A stretch of 64,000 bases of DNA from Christiangramia crocea (GCF_022410465.1 NZ_JAJSON010000005.1:1-64000); one strand, 5' to 3'. Positions 1-10,421 are shown, counted from the first letter of the stretch. The notes: generated from the sequence alone by a model not told the origin. Translations and numbers: made by a program.

Positions 1-27
1 GTGGGAGAGTATGTCGCCGCCTTCTTC
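1..27 (+). rRNA. rrf: 5S ribosomal RNA, 3' end only
   Basis: The first bases match the conserved 3' end of Flavobacteriaceae 5S rRNA (GTGGGAGAGTATGTCGCCGC and following bases). The rest of the gene, and presumably the 16S-23S part of the operon, lies before the window. The exact 3' end is approximate. It is followed at once by a strong intrinsic terminator. Confidence 0.9.
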
Positions 28-30
28 TTG

Positions 31-61
31 AAAACCCCTTCAGTAATCCTGAAGGGGTTTT
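31..61 (+). terminator. Intrinsic terminator of the rRNA operon
   Basis: A perfect 13-bp stem (31-43 with 49-61) has a 5-base loop, a GGGG/CCCC core and a T-run continuing to about 64. It directly follows the 5S end. Confidence 0.9.
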
Positions 62-193
62 TTATTGGGGTAACTTGAGAATAAAATATAGACATACTAA
101 ATTGTAAATCAAATAATTAGGGTATTTTTCCCCATGGTGCTGTATTCTTTTTTGAGGTAAATTGACAACTTATCAATCAAAAAAATATGCATC

Positions 194-703
194 ATGAATT
201 ACTTTACAAAAACCACCGTTTACTGTCTCTTCGCTTTATTCCTTTTAATAGGATGTAGCGATGATGATAATCAAGACTTTTCGAATGAAATCTTTATGAG
301 TGCAAAGATAGATGGAATAGACTATCGCATGGATTCTAAATCATCTATACTTACAGCAACCCGTATCATCGGACCGGCCGGTATTTTAAAATTAAAAGTG
401 GAAGCGGTTACAGCTGATGGTCAGCGCCTGAGTTTTATCATACCAAAGTATTCAGGGCAAAATTTGTATATGATAGGGGATAATCCTATGCTTCCAAACA
501 TTATTGAATACGAAACTGCTGAACCTTATGGACACTGGTTTTGTAACCATCCCGGTCCAAACCAAGTGGAAAAAAACTATGTGGAAATTATTAGTGATGA
601 TGGAAAGATAGTCCAGGGCCTTTTCAATTTTGCCGGTCAGAACTTTGAGGATAATAGTATCCGGAGGATTACAGATGGAAGGTTTAGATTAATTACTGAT
701 TAA
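194..703 (+). CDS. Small lipoprotein of unknown function
   Basis: This 169-residue protein starts with a hydrophobic signal segment ending in a lipobox, LLIGC at about residues 17-21, so it is probably acylated and anchored in the cell envelope. After the cysteine comes an acidic linker (SDDDN) and then a beta-rich globular part with the pattern AKIDG..YRMDS near residue 36. That pattern recalls DUF6252-type Bacteroidota lipoproteins, but I am not sure of the family. It stands alone, between the rRNA terminator and a convergent reverse-strand gene. The ATG at 194 is the only start giving an intact signal peptide. No substrate or partner can be named. Confidence 0.7.
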   Translation: MNYFTKTTVYCLFALFLLIGCSDDDNQDFSNEIFMSAKIDGIDYRMDSKSSILTATRIIGPAGILKLKVEAVTADGQRLSFIIPKYSGQNLYMIGDNPMLPNIIEYETAEPYGHWFCNHPGPNQVEKNYVEIISDDGKIVQGLFNFAGQNFEDNSIRRITDGRFRLITD

Positions 704-706
704 TAT

Positions 707-928
707 TTAATCGAACATTGACTTTACCACAGTAAGTATGCCTTTGAACATTAGAAAAACAGCGGCACCTGAGGCGAGAATACCAAGAATCAGCACTGCA
801 ATATAGAGTGGTTTATCCTGATTATTGAATGCACTGAAAAGAATCGACGGACCAATCATTGCCAGAGGTAGCGCTCCGGCCAGATATTTGATCCCTTTTG
901 AAAGTACTTTTTTGTTTGTATGCTTCAT
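707..928 (-). CDS. DUF6095 family small membrane protein
   Basis: This is a 73-residue protein with two membrane helices (about residues 15-32 and 42-64) separated by a short polar loop (NNQDKP). The start MKHTNK, the GIKYLAGALPL segment and the C-terminal FKGI motif match the flavobacterial DUF6095 family, whose function is unknown. It begins 2 bp after the stop of the DUF4249 gene, so it is probably the last gene of the receptor operon. Codon use resembles its neighbours and nothing is truncated. The family call is from memory of its sequence pattern. Confidence 0.8.
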   Translation of the reverse strand: MKHTNKKVLSKGIKYLAGALPLAMIGPSILFSAFNNQDKPLYIAVLILGILASGAAVFLMFKGILTVVKSMFD

Positions 929-930
929 TA

Positions 931-1740
931 TTATTCCACTGTATAGGTTGTAAAATCCATTTCAGATAACCTGAAATAACCAAAAGGATAATTATCACGA
1001 TCAGACTGGTTGATAATATTTCCTTTTACGGTAGCAGGCATGGTTTCAAAGGGGCCTCCCTCATTTGTTCCAATTTGTGATCGCAAGATAAAAAGATATT
1101 CATAATAACTTTTAGAAATTCCCTGTAACTCAATTTCAATGAGATCACCAGGCTCAATGTCTTCAGTAGAATAATATCCAAAGATCTGGTTGCCATTCGT
1201 GAACTCATCTTCATAGAATTCAAGGCTTAGGTTTCCATTGCGAAATTTGAATAAATAATAGTTCTCTTCATCTGCAGGATCAGTATAATAAGCTTTGACC
1301 TCAATATCTTCGCCTGAAAAACCTCCTGTCTCTGCCTGTTCTACATAATCAATGTCTGTAACAGGAATAAGGCTTTCTGAAGCGGTATAGATCTCATTAT
1401 TATGTACTACCTGGAGATTATATCCCATATTCAATTCAGGTTTAAATTGATTATTGGCATAAATACCGTTTTCAACATGAATAAAAGTGAACATTTCTCC
1501 ATCATCAGAGGTTATCGTAACCTGGGCATCTTCAATACCTTCTGTCTCTTCTTCGTAGAAGGCCGTTGTTTCTGATATACGGATATTTTGATTTGCTCCT
1601 GTAGTCCCTTTTTCCCAGATAATGGATGCCTCAATTACCAGCCTTGGGTTACTCTTCTCCAGATCTACTTCAACTATGTCCTCACAAGATGTAAGAAGAA
1701 TTATGGCAATTAAACTGGTATACTTCAAAAGTTCTTTCAT
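931..1740 (-). CDS. DUF4249 lipoprotein, partner of the adjacent TonB receptor
   Basis: A 269-residue protein with a lipoprotein signal whose lipobox is LLTSC near residues 15-19, followed by the EDIVEVDL motif typical of DUF4249 proteins. The remainder is beta-rich and acidic. DUF4249 genes regularly follow SusC-like receptors in Bacteroidota and are thought to act as surface lipoprotein partners in uptake. Here the ATG comes immediately after the receptor stop codon with no gap, which implies translational coupling. The ligand is unknown; no polysaccharide-degrading enzyme lies nearby, so this is not an obvious PUL. Confidence 0.85.
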   Translation of the reverse strand: MKELLKYTSLIAIILLTSCEDIVEVDLEKSNPRLVIEASIIWEKGTTGANQNIRISETTAFYEEETEGIEDAQVTITSDDGEMFTFIHVENGIYANNQFKPELNMGYNLQVVHNNEIYTASESLIPVTDIDYVEQAETGGFSGEDIEVKAYYTDPADEENYYLFKFRNGNLSLEFYEDEFTNGNQIFGYYSTEDIEPGDLIEIELQGISKSYYEYLFILRSQIGTNEGGPFETMPATVKGNIINQSDRDNYPFGYFRLSEMDFTTYTVE

Positions 1741-4128
1741 CTAAAATTTGAAATTATAGGTGACCGACGGGATGATTCCAAATAGTGATAATCGTACCGC
1801 CTCATTTTTATTGGTATCGGCATTTTCCCTAAAACTAATAGAATAGGCGTTTTTCCTGTTATAGACATTGTAGATCCCGAAATTCCAATATGACCTGAAA
1901 TCCCTGCTTTTATTCCTTTTTGGTTCGAAGGTAGCCGAAATGTCCAGACGGTGATATGACGGCAGGCGGTCTCCATTTCTTTCTCCATAAACCGGTATGG
2001 TTACACCTTCATATTCATACTGAGCGGTAGGATAGGTTGTTGCCAGTCCGGTTTGAAATATAAAATTGGTATTTATCTGCCATTTATCATTGATATCATA
2101 ACTTCCTGTTAGACTTAGATCATGGGTTTTATCATAATTGGAATTATACCAGTCTCCGTTATTAATACCGGTTTCAAATTCTGTCCTGCCCGGGGTACGT
2201 TGTTCAGATCTTGAAAGGGTATATCCCAGCCATCCAGTAAGCCTGCCCGTATTTTTTCTGAATAATATTTCCAGGCCAAAAGCCCGGGACTCTCCGTTGA
2301 GTACCACTCGCTCTATGGCATTATTGGCGATAAGGTTAGCGCCATTTATGTAATCTATCCTGTTGTCAATTTGCTTATAGAAAGTCTCCAATTCAAGTGA
2401 ATAAGTATTCTCCTTAAAATTTTGGAAATAACCTAAAGCATACTGATCCAGCACTTGCGGCTCAATAAATGGGCCGCTGGGAGTCCATACATCCAGAGGA
2501 GTGGGTGAACTGGTGTTAGATATAAGATGCAAATATTGTGTCATACGATTATAACTCGCTTTGACTGATTGCCTTTCATTCAGCGTATAGGCCAGAGCGA
2601 CCCTTGGTTCAAGATTGGTGAAGGATTTAAGTATGTCGCTCCTGGAATAACTTCGGGTATCCATTATTTCCGCTTCCCTGTAGATTCCGGTATCCTCATT
2701 ATATTCCACAGGTATATCATTTTCATAGATGTTCAGCTCCTTCTGGCCAAGCCGGAAGAAATTACTCAATCTTAGGCCATATTCCGCGGAGAACCTTTCA
2801 CTCAAATCATGTTCGGCAGAAATATAAAAAGCATTTTCAAAGGCATATTTATTTATCAGTTTGAAATAATTAATACCAGACTCTTCATTTATAGGTTCAA
2901 TTTCTCCAGGATTGAATTCATAATATGTATTCTGAATCCCATATTTCAGTTGAAGGGCATCATTGATATAATGATTAAAATCATATTTTAAATTCAGGTT
3001 TTTAATTCCGCTATCCCAGTTGAAGCCCACAAAATTTAAGGTTAATCCATAATAATAGTCACTGTATATGGCTGAAAGGTTAGTAAAAATATTATCAGAA
3101 AAAATATGGTTCCACCTGAGGTTTAAAACGGCATTTCCATAGGTGTTATCAAAGTTCTGACTGATTCTGAAAACATCACGGCCAAAATATCCGGATAAGA
3201 GAAGCTTATTGCTGCTGTTGATTTTATAACTAAGTTTCGTATTCAGATCATAGAAATATGCAGAGTTGGTATTATCTGTAAGTTTTAAGAAAAGGTGTGC
3301 GTAAGAACTTCTGCCTCCAATAAGAAAAGAGCCTTTGTCTTTTACTATTGGACCTTCGGCAAGTAACCTGCTTGAGATCGCTCCAATACCACCCTGCATT
3401 TTGAATTCTTTACTATTACCATCCCGCTGATATATATCCAGCACCGAGGAAACCCTTCCTCCATATTCCGCCGGGATTCCTCCTTTATATAATTTCAGGT
3501 CCTTGATTGCATCCGGATTAAAAACTGAGAACAGTCCGAATAAATGGGAGGAATTAAAAATGGTAGCTTCATCCAGCAAAATGAGATTCTGATCTACGGC
3601 ACCGCCCCGAACATTGAATCCTGATGATCCTTCGCCGGCATTCGAGACCCCGGGAAGTAGGAGGAGCGATTTCACTACATCAACCTCTCCAAAAACCACG
3701 GGCATTCTTTGAATAGTGTTTATAGATAGCCTGTTCAGGCTCATTTCAGGTTTTCTAATATTCAGACCTTTGTTTTGGCTTGTTATAACCACTTCCTCCA
3801 GATCTTCCGATGAACGACTCAGCTGAAAATCCATTTTCTTATCAGCATCAAGATTTATTGTCGTTTGTATATTTTGGTATCCCAGGTATGAGATCTGTAA
3901 GTTATACTCGCCTTTGGGGAGCTTTATCGAGTAGTAACCATAATCATTGGAAATAACACCTGTATTTGCTTCAGGAATTATAAGATTCACCCCGATAAGC
4001 ATTTCGTTGCTGGACGCATCGGTGATCAATCCGTTAAGCGTGAAAAGTTCCTGTGCAATAAGACCGGCAGGAAGACATAACAGAAATAGGAGGAAAGCAA
4101 AAAAGCGGAATTTCAATTTTTTATTCAA
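1741..4128 (-). CDS. TonB-dependent outer membrane receptor with N-terminal carboxypeptidase-like domain
   Basis: A 795-residue outer-membrane transporter. A signal peptide (about 1-25) precedes a CarboxypepD_reg-like beta-sandwich (about 27-115). A plug domain follows (about 120-235), including GSSGFNVRGGAVDQNLILLD, then a beta-barrel that ends in an aromatic residue (TYNFKF), as outer-membrane proteins do. It should import a ligand too large for porins, powered by TonB-ExbBD, which are not in this window. It forms a gene pair with the DUF4249 lipoprotein. The MFS gene stop lies 30 bp upstream, so the two may be co-transcribed. The transported substrate cannot be read from the sequence. Confidence 0.92.
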   Translation of the reverse strand: MNKKLKFRFFAFLLFLLCLPAGLIAQELFTLNGLITDASSNEMLIGVNLIIPEANTGVISNDYGYYSIKLPKGEYNLQISYLGYQNIQTTINLDADKKMDFQLSRSSEDLEEVVITSQNKGLNIRKPEMSLNRLSINTIQRMPVVFGEVDVVKSLLLLPGVSNAGEGSSGFNVRGGAVDQNLILLDEATIFNSSHLFGLFSVFNPDAIKDLKLYKGGIPAEYGGRVSSVLDIYQRDGNSKEFKMQGGIGAISSRLLAEGPIVKDKGSFLIGGRSSYAHLFLKLTDNTNSAYFYDLNTKLSYKINSSNKLLLSGYFGRDVFRISQNFDNTYGNAVLNLRWNHIFSDNIFTNLSAIYSDYYYGLTLNFVGFNWDSGIKNLNLKYDFNHYINDALQLKYGIQNTYYEFNPGEIEPINEESGINYFKLINKYAFENAFYISAEHDLSERFSAEYGLRLSNFFRLGQKELNIYENDIPVEYNEDTGIYREAEIMDTRSYSRSDILKSFTNLEPRVALAYTLNERQSVKASYNRMTQYLHLISNTSSPTPLDVWTPSGPFIEPQVLDQYALGYFQNFKENTYSLELETFYKQIDNRIDYINGANLIANNAIERVVLNGESRAFGLEILFRKNTGRLTGWLGYTLSRSEQRTPGRTEFETGINNGDWYNSNYDKTHDLSLTGSYDINDKWQINTNFIFQTGLATTYPTAQYEYEGVTIPVYGERNGDRLPSYHRLDISATFEPKRNKSRDFRSYWNFGIYNVYNRKNAYSISFRENADTNKNEAVRLSLFGIIPSVTYNFKF

Positions 4129-4158
4129 AAATAGAATTAAGTCCTGTAATATAAAAGT

Positions 4159-5385
4159 TTATGTTTCAGTAAGCCTAATACTTTTCTTTTCCTTCCGGTT
4201 GAAACGAAAAAGAAGCATGAAGCTTATAAGGAGGCATGAAAGCAGGATCAGTGCCAGTGGTACTGAGCTATTTGAATGAAAAAGACTTATCAGAAACGAA
4301 GTAAATGCGCCCAGGATCATCTTCAGGCTTCCTATCAGAGCAGAGGCTCTTCCGGCTTTTTTCTCAAATGGTTCCAGCGATAAAGCCGTGGTGTTCGGGT
4401 TCTGGAATCCAAGTAGGAAAAGCATCAGAAAAATAAGAACGGCTGTGGGAATGAATCCCATTTCCACTATAGAATTGATCAGGAAAAGAAATGACAGGAT
4501 AACAAGTACTACACTGTTGAAAAGCGTAATCTGCAAAGCACTGAATTTTCTTAAAAAAAATCGGTTTATCTGGCTTCCCAATATCAATCCCCCCGCATTT
4601 AAACCAAACAACAGTCCGAATTCCTTCTGACTAAGATCGAAATTTCCCATAAACAGTTTCGGAGCACCCGAGATATAGGCAAACATGGCTCCTATAGCAA
4701 AACTACCGGCGAAAGCAAAACTCCAGAACTTGGAATGGGTAAGAATTCCAAAATATTTAATGGCTACCTGTTTTGGTTTTAGGTCTACCTCTTTATCTGG
4801 CACTATGCTTTCCGGCAGGAATCTGGTAACACTGATTATCATGAGAAGGCTAAAGCCTGCAAGAAAGAGGAATATCATTTCCCAGCCAAAGGCATCGATA
4901 ATAAAACTTCCCACGGTAGGAGCGATGATGGGTGCACCTCCCATGATGAGCATTAGAACTGAAATTGCCCCGGCTACTTCATTAACCGGAAATATATCCC
5001 TTACCATGGCTTTGGCGGCCACCATACCAGCGGCTGCTCCAATAGCCAGAAAGAACCGGGAAACTATGAGCCATTCCAGATTAGGGGAATACATGCAACT
5101 GATTGCAGACAAAAAATAAATTCCTAAACCTATAAGTAAAGGCCTTTTCCTTCCAAATTTGTCCATTATTGGGCCGTAAGCAAGCTGTCCTATGGAAATA
5201 CCAATAAAATAACTTGTCAGGGTAAGCCCGATCTGGCTTATGGAAGTGTTGAATTCTACAGCTATGCTTGCAAAACCGGGCAGATAAGCATCTATGGAAA
5301 ATGGTCCCAGAGCAATAAGAGTTCCCAGAACCAGCAAAATGATATTTTCCTGTTTTTTATTTCTTTCTCCGGAAATCCGATTCAT
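4159..5385 (-). CDS. Bcr/CflA-type MFS drug efflux transporter
   Basis: A 408-residue inner-membrane protein with about 12 hydrophobic helices. The MFS loop 2-3 signature is visible as YGPIMDKFGRKRPLL, and PGFASIAVEF in the first periplasmic loop is typical of the Bcr/CflA drug:proton antiporters. GGAPIIAPTVGSFI in helix 5 is the motif C of exporters. It is expected to extrude small molecules by proton exchange. The stop codon lies 30 bp before the TonB receptor start, so it may head that operon, which would be an unusual association for an exporter. The substrate is unknown. Confidence 0.88.
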   Translation of the reverse strand: MNRISGERNKKQENIILLVLGTLIALGPFSIDAYLPGFASIAVEFNTSISQIGLTLTSYFIGISIGQLAYGPIMDKFGRKRPLLIGLGIYFLSAISCMYSPNLEWLIVSRFFLAIGAAAGMVAAKAMVRDIFPVNEVAGAISVLMLIMGGAPIIAPTVGSFIIDAFGWEMIFLFLAGFSLLMIISVTRFLPESIVPDKEVDLKPKQVAIKYFGILTHSKFWSFAFAGSFAIGAMFAYISGAPKLFMGNFDLSQKEFGLLFGLNAGGLILGSQINRFFLRKFSALQITLFNSVVLVILSFLFLINSIVEMGFIPTAVLIFLMLFLLGFQNPNTTALSLEPFEKKAGRASALIGSLKMILGAFTSFLISLFHSNSSVPLALILLSCLLISFMLLFRFNRKEKKSIRLTET

Positions 5386-5477
5386 TTTGCAAATTTCACC
5401 AAACAGAATATCCTGTTCTAATTTCCCTGAGTGTTTAACGAAAGATTAAACTATTTCGATTTAGTGCTGATAAAATA

Positions 5478-5504
5478 AAAAGCCCCGCAATAAGCAGGGC
5501 TTTT
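5478..5504 (-). terminator. Intrinsic terminator downstream of icd
   Basis: An 11-bp stem (5478-5488 with 5494-5504) contains one G-U pair when read on the reverse strand and is flanked by A/T runs. It lies 22 bp beyond the icd stop codon. It may also insulate the MFS promoter. Confidence 0.8.
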
Positions 5505-5525
5505 CCATTAATATGTCTGTTAAGT

Positions 5526-7757
<2,232 letters not shown>

Positions 7758-7789
7758 TTATGTTTTTGGTTGCAATATATTTAAAGAAA

Positions 7790-7830
7790 GCCCCGGAATC
7801 ACCAGGGCGCGTTATCACCCGCGCAATATA
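7790..7830 (-). promoter_or_regulatory. Structured region and possible -7 element upstream of icd
   Basis: Two adjoining GC-rich hairpins lie 36-70 bp upstream of the icd start in an otherwise AT-rich gap: 7790-7796 with 7802-7808 (one G-U pair) and 7807-7811 with 7820-7824 (perfect). On the reverse strand TATATTGC (7823-7830) resembles the TAnnTTTG element with one mismatch. If it is the promoter, hairpin 1 is transcribed and hairpin 2 overlaps the promoter. Function is inferred only. Confidence 0.4.
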
Positions 7831-7903
7831 CAGTTTTTGGGTCTTTTATCCTAGGTTTGAAGAGAGTCTAAGCTGTTAAGAAATCATAAATTAATAAATA
7901 AAA

Positions 7904-7940
7904 AAGCCATTTCATTTTAATAGCTAAAATGAAATGGCTT
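7904..7940 (-). terminator. Strong orphan intrinsic terminator (reverse strand)
   Basis: A perfect 16-bp stem (7904-7919 with 7925-7940) has a 5-base loop. Read on the reverse strand it is followed by a T-rich tract; the forward side has none. It therefore terminates reverse transcription arriving from the right. rplS already has its own terminator at 8290-8316, so this one suggests an unannotated transcript between 7941 and 8287. Confidence 0.75.
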
Positions 7941-8287
7941 CTACTGAAACAGCATGTTATCACTCTGATGGTAGAAAGTAATGAAAACTTTCCGGTGTAT
8001 GCTGCTTCGTATGATTCAGTTTTAAAGGTATTAAAAAAGAATCAAAGTGGGTTTTTATCTTTCAAACTGATTTTGACGTTGCAAAATATAAGGTGTTATA
8101 TAGAAGATAAAAACCGTATGTAAAGAACTTGCTCTACAGGAAAAACAGGTCTATCAAGAAATCCTTTTGTCATTCTTTAACTTACCGAATTCCACTGATA
8201 AATATAATAAAAACTGTACGGTCCTGTCAGGAATTTAACGTTTAAGTTTTTAAGGAATTTTCAACCGGGGGCTATATTAGTCCATAA
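7941..8287 (-). other. Intergenic stretch, possible small RNA region
   Basis: This gap of about 350 bp between two reverse-strand terminators holds no convincing gene. A forward reading frame of 64 codons starts inside the hairpin at 7929 but has no recognisable motif. A reverse reading frame of 25 codons (about 8096-8173, starting MTKGFLD) is equally unsupported. No exact TAnnTTTG element is visible on the reverse strand; the closest is TATATTTTG near 8081-8090. A noncoding transcript ending at 7904-7940 is the best reading. Confidence 0.35.
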
Positions 8288-8289
8288 AA

Positions 8290-8316
8290 AAAGCTCCGCG
8301 AATCTCGCAGAGCTTT
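8290..8316 (-). terminator. Intrinsic terminator of rplS
   Basis: An 11-bp stem (8290-8300 with 8306-8316), with one G-U pair on the reverse strand, is followed by a run of T on that strand. It lies about 20 bp beyond the rplS stop. Confidence 0.85.
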
Positions 8317-8337
8317 GTTTTATAACAGTTGTGAAAA

Positions 8338-8688
8338 TTATCTTTTCGCTTCCTGAATACGTGCTTTCTTACCAGTAAGCCCTCTAAAGTAGAATATTCT
8401 TTTTCTTCTAACTTTACCGCGCTTGTTCACTTCGATCTTTTGAATAGCTGGCAGGTTAATTGGGAAAATTCTTTCTACCCCAACAGTACCACTCATTTTT
8501 CTGATGGTAAAAGTTTGAGAAGCACCAGTTCCTCTTTTCTGGATAACTGTACCTCTAAAGAACTGAGTTCTGGTTTTCTGACCTTCCTTGATCTCGTAAT
8601 AAACTGTGATAGTGTCACCAGCTGAAAACTGAGGTAGGTCCTTTTTGTTTACGAATTCGTCCTGAACGTATTTTACTAACGATTCCAT
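8338..8688 (-). CDS. rplS: 50S ribosomal protein L19
   Basis: A 116-residue protein matching bacterial L19 in length and sequence: the GDTI.VYY.I.EG...R.Q.F.G and the C-terminal GKVRRKRIFYFRGLTGKKARI, which contacts rRNA at the 30S-50S interface. It lies downstream of trmD on the same strand, as in many bacteria. However, a near-perfect promoter at 8759-8788 and its own terminator indicate that it is also transcribed alone. The untranslated leader between the predicted start site and the ATG is about 65 nt, long enough to hold an autoregulatory element. Confidence 0.98.
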   Translation of the reverse strand: MESLVKYVQDEFVNKKDLPQFSAGDTITVYYEIKEGQKTRTQFFRGTVIQKRGTGASQTFTIRKMSGTVGVERIFPINLPAIQKIEVNKRGKVRRKRIFYFRGLTGKKARIQEAKR

Positions 8689-8758
8689 GTTTGAAAGTTT
8701 AATGTAAAATCCAAAACAACATTCACGGTTATCGCCAGAGGTTATTTTAGAATGAGTG

Positions 8759-8788
8759 CAAAATTAATGAATTTATATTACTGTACAA
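8759..8788 (-). promoter_or_regulatory. Bacteroidota-type promoter of rplS
   Basis: On the reverse strand TTG (8786-8788) is separated by 19 bases from TAATTTTG (8759-8766). This is an exact fit to the -33 TTG / -7 TAnnTTTG consensus and spacing of this phylum. It sits 18 bp after the trmD stop. Confidence 0.75.
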
Positions 8789-8805
8789 GCCTGTTTTTGA
8801 AAAAA

Positions 8806-9486
8806 TTATTCATCTTCTAAAAGGTCAGGTCTCAGTTTTTTGGTTCTCTCATAAGCTTGTTCCTCACGCCATGTTTCGATTTTTGGAAAATTCCCCGATG
8901 TAAGTACTTCTGGAACTTTCCAGCCTTTATATTCAGCAGGCCTGGTATAAACCGGCGGCGCCAGCAGATTGTCCTGAAATGAATCGGTTAATGCCGAGGT
9001 TTCATTGCCTAATACCCCGGGAAGTAACCTTATAATAGCATCACTAAGAACTGCCGCTCCAAGTTCTCCTCCAGAAAGCACATAATCTCCTATGGAGATC
9101 TCTTTTGTGATGAACTGGTCCCGGACCCTTTGATCAACACCTTTATAGTGACCGCACAGAATAATGATGTTTTCGTGAAGGGATAGCCTGTTTGCCATTT
9201 TCTGATTAAGCCTTTCCCCATCAGGTGTCATATAAATAATCTCCTGATAGTCTCTCTCAGATTTCAATTTTGAAATGCATTTATCTATAGGTTCGATCAT
9301 CATCACCATTCCGGCACCACCTCCAAACTGATAATCATCTACCTGCTTATAATTATCTGTAGTGTAATCTCTAAGATTGTGCAAATGCACTTCAACCAGC
9401 CCCTTTTTAATGGCCCTTTGGAGAATAGAAGCTTCAAACGGACTTTTAAGGATATCAGGCACAACAGTAATTATATCGATACGCAT
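8806..9486 (-). CDS. trmD: tRNA (guanine37-N1)-methyltransferase
   Basis: A 226-residue SpoU-TrmD (SPOUT) methyltransferase that makes m1G37 in tRNAs to prevent +1 frameshifting. The trefoil-knot signatures are clear: [12 protein letters not shown], then [15 protein letters not shown]. The N-terminal [11 protein letters not shown] and the [13 protein letters not shown] loop are also diagnostic. Length matches the family. It is followed by rplS and preceded, 43 bp away, by a coiled-coil membrane protein on the same strand. Nothing is unusual. Confidence 0.98.
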   Translation of the reverse strand: MRIDIITVVPDILKSPFEASILQRAIKKGLVEVHLHNLRDYTTDNYKQVDDYQFGGGAGMVMMIEPIDKCISKLKSERDYQEIIYMTPDGERLNQKMANRLSLHENIIILCGHYKGVDQRVRDQFITKEISIGDYVLSGGELGAAVLSDAIIRLLPGVLGNETSALTDSFQDNLLAPPVYTRPAEYKGWKVPEVLTSGNFPKIETWREEQAYERTKKLRPDLLEDE

Positions 9487-9529
9487 CTGGATAAGTTAAG
9501 GGTTCACAACTTGATTTCAGGTAAAGGAA

Positions 9530-10123
9530 TTAGGAGTTTCCGCCCGACTTGTTGCGTTCATCCTGAAGCATTCTCCCAAGACGCTGTTCTTTTTCGAGGG
9601 CTTTGGTACGGTAAGCATCGAATTCTTTTTCTGTTTCCTTGAGTTTTTGCTTTGCATCACGAGTGGCAGCATGTGAGCTCTTGTACCGGAAAAAAAGTAT
9701 AAGAAGTATTACAACCAGTACTGCTACTATTCCCCACATCATCGCTTTATAACCTCCTTTGCTGAAAGGCATTCCAAGGAACATCAGTGCATCTTTTTCT
9801 TCGCTTACTCTTTTCAGGTCTTCCTGGGTGGATTGCAACTGGGTTTTCAGTTGTTCGATCTCGTCATTTTGTTGATCTACTGTATTTTGTTGAACTATGA
9901 TTTCCTCCTTTAGTTCAGTGACGTAACTCCTGGTAGTATTTCTAAGCTCTATAAGCTTGTCGTAATCTACCACCTTATATCCCTGGTAATTATTGGATTC
10001 TTCAATAAGTTTGGTGAATTCGTCCTGTACCGGGGTATCGGTCTTAAGACTGTCTGTCTGGGCATTCATCTGAAATACACTAACAAGAATAAAAACAGCA
10101 AAAATGTAATTTTTCTTACTCAT
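9530..10123 (-). CDS. Coiled-coil, single-pass membrane protein of unknown function
   Basis: I place the start at the ATG at 10123, which gives 197 residues and a clean signal peptide (MSKKNYIFAVF...FQMNAQ). Upstream in-frame starts (10153, 10162) would add a charged stretch before the signal. After the signal come an acidic linker, a long coiled coil (about residues 50-115, rich in Q, E, K) and one transmembrane helix (about 128-146, GIVAVLVVILLILFF). A second charged coiled coil forms the tail. This architecture often lies upstream of trmD in Flavobacteriaceae and is sometimes mis-named after it. It carries no enzymatic motif. A structural or tethering role in the envelope is only a guess. 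Confidence 0.75.
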   Translation of the reverse strand: MSKKNYIFAVFILVSVFQMNAQTDSLKTDTPVQDEFTKLIEESNNYQGYKVVDYDKLIELRNTTRSYVTELKEEIIVQQNTVDQQNDEIEQLKTQLQSTQEDLKRVSEEKDALMFLGMPFSKGGYKAMMWGIVAVLVVILLILFFRYKSSHAATRDAKQKLKETEKEFDAYRTKALEKEQRLGRMLQDERNKSGGNS

Positions 10124-10276
10124 TTTCTGGGCTTTGAATTTGTTTGGTTTCATAAACAACAACGAGCGAATGTATAAGTTAGTATTTCAGATTTTCGGGA
10201 TGAAATTCGCCTTTTGTAGGTTTTTTAATTTGTTTTAAATCAGTTTTTTAATGTCTTAAAAGTGGCGCAAAAATAA

Positions 10277-10304
10277 AAAAACCTGTTGATATCTACAGGT
10301 TTTT
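10277..10304. terminator. Bidirectional-looking intrinsic terminator
   Basis: A perfect 10-bp stem (10277-10286 with 10295-10304) with an 8-base loop is flanked by an A-run on the left and a T-run on the right. It lies 49 bp beyond the 22-codon ORF on the reverse strand, which it would terminate. Confidence 0.65.
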
Positions 10305-10352
10305 CTATGCTTTCTTGGTTGAATTCATAACAAATTTATCTAATAAAGATGG

Positions 10353-10421
10353 TTAGTCACCTTTTTTATCCTGCTCTCTTTTGGCATCCTCAAATTCTAT
10401 ATTATGATCTTGTTTGCCCAT
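10353..10421 (-). CDS. Possible 22-residue micro-ORF
   Basis: An ATG-initiated frame encodes a strongly charged peptide beginning MGKQDHNIEFEDAKREQ and ending KKGD. It is the only coding-like frame in the 400-bp gap between GAPDH and the coiled-coil gene, and it is followed by a terminator-like hairpin. A second, overlapping reverse frame (start MPGKKKAIISML) reads into it in another phase, so a slightly longer ancestral gene broken by a frameshift is also possible. No family recognised. Translation is unproven. Confidence 0.3.
   Translation of the reverse strand: MGKQDHNIEFEDAKREQDKKGD

Noticed and set aside
7929-8123. Forward 64-codon frame starting in the hairpin
   Set aside because: Its start codon lies in the 3' arm of the terminator stem, it has no recognisable motif and no promoter, and the frame looks random.
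8096-8173. Reverse 25-codon frame (MTKGFLD...)
   Set aside because: Too short, with no conserved pattern or promoter; kept only as a note in the description of the gap.
10124-10162. Longer N-terminus for the coiled-coil protein
   Set aside because: It puts a charged stretch before the signal peptide and needs TTG or an upstream ATG; the ATG at 10123 gives a clean signal.
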